From Vesta saturnalis (Eukaryota; Arthropoda; Insecta; Coleoptera; Lampyridae): a DNA stretch of 64,000 nucleotides. The first letter of the stretch is position 1; the number at the start of each line of letters is the position of its first letter. The notes beneath the pieces are model-generated. The model did not search any database. It was given only the letters and a program-made list of their open reading frames with translations, and was not told the DNA's origin. Positions 56,102-64,000 of this stretch are shown here, piece by piece. Location of the stretch: positions 3,621,722 to 3,685,721 of the forward strand of contig JARFJB010000821.1 of assembly GCA_036346205.1 (NCBI GenBank), written 5' to 3'. The translations under genes were made by a program, and so were the position numbers.

Positions 56102-57537
56102 ATGATTCTTACAGATGAAGAAGCATTTGATATGTTGGCAGTTTATTTTGAATGTATGAGAAATGCAACCGTTGCTGCTGGAGTGTGTACACTGCAGTAT
56201 CCAAACATACGGCATCACAGCAGAAGAGTTTTTCTCCGACTCGCACACCATGTGCGTACTACTGGAAATGTGAATCTTCCTGTGTACCGAAGACAACGCA
56301 AAGGTAGAACAGAGGAAAATAACCCTCGTTCAAGCACCAGAGCTATAGCTAGAGACTTGGGTATATGTCGAACCACCGTCCAAAATATTTTAAGAGAACA
56401 CAGGTGACTACTTATTTATTAATGCATGTTTATTCGGTATTATAATGATAAAAATGTTTTAATTTTTTTCGTTTCTCGTTATATGTTTCTCATTTTTATC
56501 ACACCGAAAATGTCATTACATCAAAGTTAACTTGTGACAACATGACTAATGTATTTGCCGCCATTTTATGTCCAGTTTCAATAAAACACCAAATTATTTA
56601 ATGAAGTTATTATGCTATGTGAATAGATTTTAACTAACAATATGATAATTAAGTGAGGCAAAGTAAAGTAAAAAGGTACCAATAATAAAAAATAATGAGA
56701 GGCCGGGCGAAAAAAATTCGTAATAACATTACGAGAGTTAATGCATTTAAAGTCCTTTTTCGTTTACTAACAACGAAGGACTTCAATGTGTCTTATTGAT
56801 CTGATTACTTTATAATATATACTATTTTAGATTGCACCCATATCACAGTGTCCTACAGCATACTTTGAATGCTCAAGATTTCGATACCAGGTTGGATTTT
56901 TGCAACTGGCTCTCCAATATGACACACGACGATCCTGAAATACTTTCACGAATTATGTGGACAGATGAGGCTACTTTTCATAGTGATGATAGTGTAAATC
57001 TACATAATATGCACTACTGGTCTGAAACGAATACCCACCGGATGCAGGAGGTCCAACATCAGGGTCGTTGGTCAGTAAATGTGTGGTGCGGGATTCTAGG
57101 TGGAGAAATAATTGGGCCTTTTTTTTAATGAGACTGTTAATCGAGAAAGATATTTAAATTGTTTAAGCAAGGAATTTCCACTTCTTTTAGAAGACGCACC
57201 CTTGGCCATTCGTCGTGACATGTTCTTGCAACATGATGGGTGCCCGGCACATTATTCTAGAGATGTTGGGAATTTCTTAGATCAATCATACCCTGAAAGG
57301 TGGATAGGTCGTGGAAGTTTATTTATTTGGCCACCAAGGTCTTCAGACCTAACTTGTTTAGAGTTTTATCTGTGGGGGCGAATAAAAGATCTCGTTTATG
57401 CCGATAGACCCACAACAAGAGCTGACATGATTGAAAGAATACAACAGACAATACGAAGTATTTCAAGGGCAGAAATTGAAACTGCTGTTCTCTCCACCAA
57501 TCAGCGATTGATTTCATGCATTGAAAATGATGGATGA
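56102..57537 (+). pseudogene. Intron-containing DD41E mariner-like transposase with one frameshift
   Basis: Exon 1 (56102-56403; an upstream in-frame ATG at 56027 is also possible) encodes a DUF4817-type DNA-binding region (AVYFECMRNATVAAG, STRAIARDLGICRTTVQNIL). A GT at 56404 and TTTTAG ending at 56830 define a 427-bp intron; splicing gives REHRLHPYH, which aligns with LRPYH in the 23-kb copy. Exon 2 has IMWTDEATF and LQHDGCPAHY, and the third acidic position is Glu in LTCLEFYLWG, 41 residues later. A T8 run at 57119-57126, where seven T would keep frame, is the only lesion seen. Confidence 0.82.
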
Positions 57538-57595
57538 CATTTGGAACATCTAGGGCGACACTAATTACGTAGTTATTTATTTAAGGTTTTAATTG

Positions 57596-58417
57596 TTAGA
57601 TTTATCACATTATTATTTTATAATTTGTTCTCATTGTTAGTAGCGACAGCATTACATTTAGGTAATCTAGCGGCAACCACAACATTAGTATGATAACAGT
57701 TTAAATTACTGCAGACCAATGTAAGATCTTTTCATCCAGGCTAAATTTAATAATTTCCGTTAACGCGAACTAGCCTACTAGATGTTGGAAGAACAATTCC
57801 AGCCATTTACCTGTTTCTTACGATATCTCAGGATAGGAAAAAGATATCGACTTGCAGTTTTCACTGTTTTATTACTAATTTAGTCTACTTTTTAAAGACC
57901 TACTTAAATTTTTATGCTTCCATTTAAAATTGTAAAGAGAAAACACAATATTAAAAAAATATTAAACAGCGCCCTCTAGCATTTATGTTATTAATCAGAT
58001 TGCTTCAAATTTAAAAATTTTCTATTGTTTAACAAAAGCTCTTTCAAACAACATAAAGTTTATTAAAATCGGTCAAGCAGAACCTGAATTAAAGGCGTTT
58101 TTTCGTAACAAGGTTCCCACTCTCCCCCAACCCTTATTTGAAGAGATAGACTAAAACTTGTCAAATAAAAAATATGCAGAATTTGTAGAGAAATCTGATT
58201 ATAATATTTAATATGCTCCTTAATTCAGTAAATTTTGAAAAATTTTGCTTTTTAATTGTAACTGTCAAATACGCCCTCTAGCGGTGGACCTACAATTCTG
58301 AAAATATTTTCCAGGCGTTTCTCGAGGCCACTTTCTTTATAAAATTTTTTTTCCCGAACCTGTGCTATAATCCATTCCTGAGATATGGCCGACGGCCGTT
58401 CTTAGTTGGCTACCCGG
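57596..58417. repeat. Right ~800-bp terminal inverted repeat
   Basis: Inverted partner of 55023-55820. Confidence 0.9.
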
Positions 58418-58428
58418 TACAAAAAACC

Positions 58429-58690
58429 TGGTGTGAACAACACATGACGCGACGTTTCAACCTACAAAATGGAAATTTAAAAAAAATTAAATAATTTCAA
58501 TAAAATTTTTTTTAGGATAACTATGCAACATCTTAATAATAAATTCATGACGGAAATAGGCTACATTATAAAAACAAAGACTATAATCTATGTCAAACAG
58601 AAAAACTTCAAGTCAGATAGAGATTGATAGACATCGATGCTAACTTAAAATTCCAAAGTCGCCTGCTTCTACAAAATATCGACATTGCAG
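58429..58690. repeat. Dispersed repeat, inverted relative of 33.8-34.1 kb
   Basis: CCTGGTGTG...CAACCTACA(A)AATGGAAATT matches 34088-34130 directly. The following GGATAACTATGCAAC...CTTCAAGTCAGATAG is the reverse complement of the 152-bp tandem unit at 33.8-34.1 kb. Confidence 0.6.
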
Positions 58691-59603
58691 TTTAAGCATT
58701 TTCAATCAATTTATTTAATTTTTACACTTAAATACACTTTATATTAAGGAACTTTATAAGAAAAAGTTATGTAAAATTAAATTGTTTTTATAACATATGT
58801 CTTCGCGTCTTTTTATAAAATTAATCATTATTTAGATATTGAAAATATTTAAGTAAGAAATACAGAATGTAAATTACGATTATGAGTTCCGTTCGAATTC
58901 AATCATTCAAGCGCTTCATTAATTATCTGAATCAGAATTCCGGTACCTAGTAAAGTACCTACTAATTAGAATAATAATAACAGTTATTTTAGTAATAAAG
59001 TTCTGGAGTACTTTTCACCCGAGTAGTCGCTTAACTAGTTACAGGTACTTTCTAACTTCACATGCGTCTTTTGTTTCCGTAGTTTCAATATGTAATTATT
59101 TTATCTACAATTTTAAAAATTTACAAAAGGTAACAACAAAAATGCGGACCAACTACTGCTTATATTTATTTATTGACTAAACAGTGAATTAATACCACCT
59201 AGAAAATGCGTTTTAATTAGTAATTTATTTTTAATTCTGAATTAGATCAAAATATACAAATAAAGTTAAAGAAGTTAATACAATTAGTTTACTAACATTA
59301 ATACCTCAAATTCTGAAGATTTAAATATAATTCCTAATTTTCGGCTTTTTTATATTACCGAGACGAAATCCACAAAAAGACCGAAGACAATTTAATTACC
59401 TACTTATTCAAATTGAAATGTATAAAATTTTTATAACCTAATTTGACTATTAATAGCTATTTATATACTTTCTTTAGGGAAAATAAATATAATTATATTA
59501 ATTTGTAATTAATGTAGCGGTAATTACATTACAGTACCAACATGAATGTTATGGGTAGATATGTTAGGCATGTTAAACAAAAAACTGGGAAAGCTATACA
59601 AGC
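58691..59603. other. Non-coding stretch upstream of the tRNA
   Basis: AT-rich, no coding or repeat structure recognised. Confidence 0.45.
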
Positions 59604-59676
59604 GGTTCCGTAGTGTAGCGGTTATCACGTCTGCTTTACACGCAGAAGGTCCCCGGTTCGATCCCGGGCGGAACCA
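59604..59676 (+). tRNA. tRNA-Val(UAC)
   Basis: A perfect cloverleaf of 73 nt. Acceptor GGTTCCG pairs with CGGAACC, with discriminator A. The D-stem GTG pairs with CAC; the anticodon stem TCTGC pairs with GCAGA and has loop TTTACAC (anticodon TAC, 59637-59639). The T-stem CCCGG pairs with CCGGG and has loop TTCGATC. The internal B box GGTTCGATCC is canonical, and a T6 run just after the gene serves as the RNA polymerase III terminator. It decodes GUA. No intron; looks functional. Confidence 0.97.
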
Positions 59677-59678
59677 AT

Positions 59679-59684
59679 TTTTTC
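59679..59684 (+). terminator. Pol III terminator of tRNA-Val
   Basis: A run of six T starting two bases past the discriminator base. Confidence 0.8.
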
Positions 59685-59689
59685 AATCA

Positions 59690-60880
59690 CTTTTTTTGCA
59701 TTCAGTTAAGGCTCATTAGCCTTTAATTTATGTGCACTCATTACCGTATCTTGCGTTAATGAGATTGAAACCGACGCGACGTGTGCACGTTTGCTTAAGT
59801 AGATTAGAAATTGTATCAAAAAACTATTTTGAGAACACCTGTTAATTACGTATCTTAAAATTTTTTTACAAAATTTATGCTTGATTGCAACAGTTTAAAG
59901 GTCAAGTTTATAAACAGTTAACTGAAAGGTTTAAAATTACTTACAATAGTGTATTGTAGTTCTCATAAATCTATACAACTTATACCGGCGATTACCTCAA
60001 TATTGGAAAATACCTGAAAGGAATATTAAAGATAACAGTCGGTTAAGAGTTCAGCAGTGCAATCGAACCGTTTGAATGTGTCGTATAAGGATTTTGATAT
60101 TCTTGTTTGTCTACATTCTGTCTAGTTATGTATTAAGTAAACTAGGAAGAAAATTGTGCTTTTATTAAATTAATTATCGTCGTGTTACGCATTGATCACC
60201 TACTAGTGCACCGTATCTCGCCATGCGTTTAGTTCGTATTTTGTTCTTGTGAAGATTGAACGGCTAAAACTATTTCACCTACATGTTCATCTTAAAAAAT
60301 AAGCAAGTAAGTTTATCATTTAAGTAACTCTAATTTCTCATCAAAAATAGTCAATTGAGAGAATTACATTAACAGTTTTTTTATCATTTGACAATATGCA
60401 GTGACATAACTACCCTTATCTTGCATTAAAAGTTTGAAAAGGATCGAATTTTTAAACAGATTCAATTCAGATTTAATAATTATTATGTATGCATAAAGTA
60501 TCACTAAATGCTAAATACATACTGATTTATAGGTAATTAATTCATCATGCGTAAGTAATACCATTCCTCCATTTTGTTAAAGAAATAGTCAAATATGGTT
60601 TGTTTAGGTAATTTTAGTAGAAACTTCTCAAAAACGTTTCATTTAAATAATCCAATTATATCTTTGATTACCTAGGTCAAGCTTGCCTCCAAGCTCGCAT
60701 ATTAAAAAAATTCAATGTTATTTTCATAGCATGTTTGATTTTTGCTTAACTGATTAAGTAATGCTTGAATTGTTCATTGTTACCGTTTTTTATGATAGCG
60801 TTATTATTTAATTCAAATACATTATAAACAAAAACAGTGGTTCATTTTTTATTACAAAACTAAGTATTATTTTTTATTTA
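59690..60880. other. Non-coding stretch, nothing recognised
   Basis: AT-rich DNA without frames or repeats that I can assign. Confidence 0.45.
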
Positions 60881-60882
60881 TA

Positions 60883-62371
60883 CAGAGTGGACCAAAAGTC
60901 TGGAAACGCCCAATTATCTAGTAATTTGCTAGTCCGAATTGTACAAAATTTGGTATAAGCCTATTTTGAGATACGAAGATTCCAGATTTGACATTTGCAT
61001 TGTTGTCAAATTTGCCGTTTCTCTGATATTAGTCACTTTGTTTTTTTTAAATACATCATCCTGTATATGCAGTCATTATTGGAATCTCCTGTTCAATACG
61101 AGTTCAACCATATGTAACACTTATGATTTTATGTAGTCTAGAAGGCCTTAAATACATAAAACAGTGCAACATATGTAGATTTGAAGAAATTTAAATGTTT
61201 AAATGTAGAATGCTGTAATTTTGACATTTGTTCACCATTTACATTATTAAATAAAACTGACTGTGCTGTAAAGTAAATTGTTTCTCTAAAATAGTTGTTA
61301 ATAAAAAAGAACGAATTTCTATTCTAATGATGAGAGGGTACGGCGGCGATAGAAAAAGAACAGTTATAAATGACAACAAAACTTTAGATATAATGCAGAG
61401 TTTCGTTGAAGATCCACATACATCCTCACGCAGGGTTGCTCAGTTACATGATATAGGTCATTCTTTAGTCTTACGTGTATTACATAAGAATAAATTTCAA
61501 CCATACAAAATTCATTTATTGCAATAATTAAGTGAAGATGACTTCGACGTAGATTAGAGTTTACTGAGGTAATGATGGATAACATTGAAAATGACGGAAC
61601 ACAAGTTTTTCCGACGAAGCAACCTTTACATGTAAATTGACATAATTTAAGACACTCGTGTGACGTAAATCCCCAGTGAATGCGTGAAACCATACCCAAA
61701 GACCACAAAAATGAAATGTATGATCAGGTATAGAGGGCCGTTCTTTATCGAAGGAAATTTAACGTCAGATAAGTACGAAATGCTACTTAGAAATTTAATT
61801 GTACCTACACTGAAAAACTTGTTTGGGGTCAATTTTAATCAGATATGGTTTCAGCCAAATGGAGCTCCAGCTCATTTTGGTGTAAATGTTCGGCGTTATT
61901 TAGATGAGATCTTGCAGACGAATGATCGAAGATTAATTCCTCAGACAATGGAGAAATGTTGAAACATTTTACCATCGATTAGGATAATTCAGCATCACAA
62001 ATGGAGCACATTTTGAACACTTCATTAAGTAATAATTATGTTAAAAATGTTGTAATCTTTCAATTGTTACGTTGTAATGTGGTTGAAAATAGTTTGTATT
62101 AAAAAATGTATCGAGACAATCAGGCGTTGGCAGACTTCTGTTTTAAGTATTTAAGTCCTAGACTACATAAAATCATAAGTATTACATATGGACTACACAT
62201 ACAGGGTGATGTATATAAAAAACCAAAGTGACTAATAGTATCAGAGAAAGGACAAATCTGGCAACATTGCAAATATCAAATCTGGAATCTCTGTATCCCA
62301 AAATAGGCGTATCCCAGATTTTGTACAGTTTACGAGATAATTGGGCGTTTCCAGACTTTTGGTCCACTTTG
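60883..62371 (+). mobile_element. Decayed mariner-like element with ~240-285-bp inverted repeats
   Basis: The left end CAGAGTGGACCAAAAGTCTGG and its inverted partner at the right match on through AAACGCCCAATTATCT, ATTCCAGATTTGA and TAGTCACTTTG. They reach CTTATGATTTTATGTAGTCTAG (left to about 61166, right from about 62135). TA at 60881-60882 and 62372-62373 is the target duplication. Confidence 0.85.
61327..61962 (+). pseudogene. Mariner-like (DD41D-related) transposase remnant
   Basis: The first frame has a helix-turn-helix (TSSRRVAQLHDIGHSLVLRVL) followed by FQPYKIHLLQ, which aligns with HPFHTQKVQ of the 48-kb copy. The second has YEMLLRNLIVPTLKNLF and FQPNGAPAHFGVNVRRYLDE. HDGAPAHF should precede that motif; here the catalytic Asp is Asn. 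The first Asp block is scrambled and the third-acid block is lost. Confidence 0.75.
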
Positions 62372-62373
62372 TA

Positions 62374-64000
62374 TAATAGGTGTTTTAATTTAATTTTTAT
62401 ACCGACCTACTAAATAATTATTATAAACCTAAAAGAAGCCTCACCAAAAATTTCAAATAAATGAAAAAACATTATTTTATAAAACTTCTTACCAATGTTT
62501 ATGATATACAGGGTGATTGATGTAAGCGGTCGGTTAGAAGGATTAAGAGTTACACTCTTTTTCTGAAAAGTTTAGCATGGACATTACGACCCATATTCTA
62601 TTTAATGAAAATGTTTCTAATATTGTGACCAAAATGGTGTATATTTATTGCATCTTTGAATTCTATTCCTTAGTTTCAGGGGGAATGTAAGAATATTTTG
62701 ACCATTTAGCATTTTTACATTCCCGTGTACTTTACGAAGTGTAGTGAAGGGAAGGTAACTAAAACTAAACTAAAACACTAAAAAATTCGACCTGGAGATT
62801 TTGACGGATCATTACGTTTTGACCATTTTTGGGATGCCGCCTGTGTGTGTGTACACGCGTGTGTATATTATAACAAATAAAAATTTTACTTGCTCTCCGA
62901 AGCCAACTTAAACAAAGAGAAATTTTAGCGTAAGTAAAGATGAGTTTGTACCACGGTCTAGCTCAGCGATGTACATTACTTACGAAACTCACTGTAGATT
63001 GAGAGTTCTGTTCCTTATCAAGCCGCAAGGGAGGCACATGTAATACCCATTGCTATGATCAGTTAAGCAAGTTGTCAGGCGCCACTCATTTTGTAGATTA
63101 AATAATTAAAATACAAGAAAAATGAGAAATTGTACTTCAATACCACATGTAATCTTAATAAACAACACAACAACGTTATTTATTTGTAAATTTTATAAAA
63201 TAAAATACTATTTGCTGATTAATTTCAGCATAGAAGCAAATGAAACAGGTTAACTTTTTGCAAAGCTTTACGATAGTAAACTAATCCTTAATTGATACAT
63301 AAGCTATATATAAAATATAATATTTCAAAATAAAAGATGATTGATACAGTATAACTTCAATGTAATAACAAAGTTTATTTTGATCTATGTTAATAAAATA
63401 CTACTGACGTAACATAATGTACTTAAATGTTTTTATCTTAAAAAACAATAACCGAAGTCAGCTGTTTTCGTTTCATTGCAACAGTATTAAAACTTCCGAA
63501 AATATATTAGACTAGCTTTACTTTAATGTTCGTAAATCAATTCATTTAATTTGTCCACTTAATAAAACGTAATTTCCACTAAAAAGGTTACGTACTTACT
63601 TGTTATACTCAATGCAAAGTTAATACATTATATCGAAACGAATTGCTGTGGAGAACTTCATTTACGGAAGAATACGATAAGGCAAAATATAAAGTAAGAT
63701 CATTTCAAGCACTTTTCAATAATGTAAAGGTAAACGTAATGTATGCTTGACGCAGAGCAACCAGTACAGATATGTTGTGGCTACTAAAGCGAGAATAACT
63801 AACAGCATACGTAACTAACAGCAGGCGTAACGTTGAGTGTTTCCATATCTCATGACACAAAAACAAAAGTTATCTCCAATTCAAACCTTTCTTTATCATG
63901 CACGCCATTTTAACCTTGTCATTCACCACGCTTCCTTCAGCATGAACTAGAACCATACATCTACAATTACGAGCGGTACGAAATTTTCTTAATGCAAAGG
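62374..64000. other. Non-coding stretch to the window end
   Basis: A lone CAGGGTGATTGATGTAAGCGG near 62509 after TA looks like an orphan mariner-type end, without a partner in the window. Otherwise AT-rich DNA with no recognisable frame. Confidence 0.4.

Larger units (their letters stand above)
55023..58417 (+). mobile_element. 3.4-kb DD41-type transposon with ~800-bp inverted repeats
   Basis: Left arm 55023-55820 and right arm 57596-58417 are inverted copies with only scattered differences. Ends read CCGGGTGGCGAACTAAGAACGG and partner. TA at 55021-55022 and 58418-58419 is the target duplication. About half of the element is inverted repeat, with the transposase between the arms. This is far longer than typical mariner ends. 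Confidence 0.9.

Overview
The window is a gene-poor, AT-rich, repeat-loaded stretch of an arthropod genome, most likely an insect. This rests on the transposon mix (Penelope-like, P/THAP9-like, DD41D mariner-like, pogo-like, Jockey-like, and APE-endonuclease retroelements of the 'craniofacial development protein 2-like' kind), introns of 45-50 nt, and three conserved animal genes. I cannot name the species.

Host genes are confined to 11.9-14.9 kb plus one tRNA. They are the last three coding exons of an epsin (liquid facets) gene on +, an intact homologue of protein C10/C12orf57 on -, and 310 bp away, divergently, an intact CDK2AP1/DOC-1 homologue on +. The epsin ENTH and UIM exons were not found and must lie upstream of the window or be unrecognised. 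A complete tRNA-Val(UAC) sits at 59.6 kb.

Most of the rest is layered mobile DNA whose order of arrival can often be read from target-site duplications (TSDs). At 2.6-4.0 kb a Jockey-like fragment sits between 120-bp direct repeats. At 4.2-8.9 kb a P/THAP9-like transposon was hit by a non-LTR element (13-bp TSD) and a Penelope-like element (14-bp TSD). At 15.6-19.5 kb lies an APE/RT element carrying a Jockey-like insert. At 19.9-24.7 kb is a decayed RT element whose (TA)n tract received a Tc1-like and a DD41D mariner-like element. At 25.3-30.1 kb are two pogo-like elements with a PHD-type zinc finger. At 34.4-38.8 kb is another APE/RT element, split by a TA-targeted element with 281-bp inverted repeats. 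At 42.7-47.1 kb a GT array received an L1/Tx1-like retrotransposon. At 48.0-62.4 kb are a DD41D transposase gene, two further pogo-like remnants (one containing a Jockey-like copy), a 3.4-kb element with ~800-bp inverted repeats and an intron-containing transposase, and a decayed mariner-like element.

No CRISPR, operon, phage, rRNA or prokaryotic feature was seen. The best leads are the transposons with unusual architecture and the ribozyme-like motif in the Penelope repeats. I found no convincing wholly new system, and all homology calls are from pattern recognition without searches.
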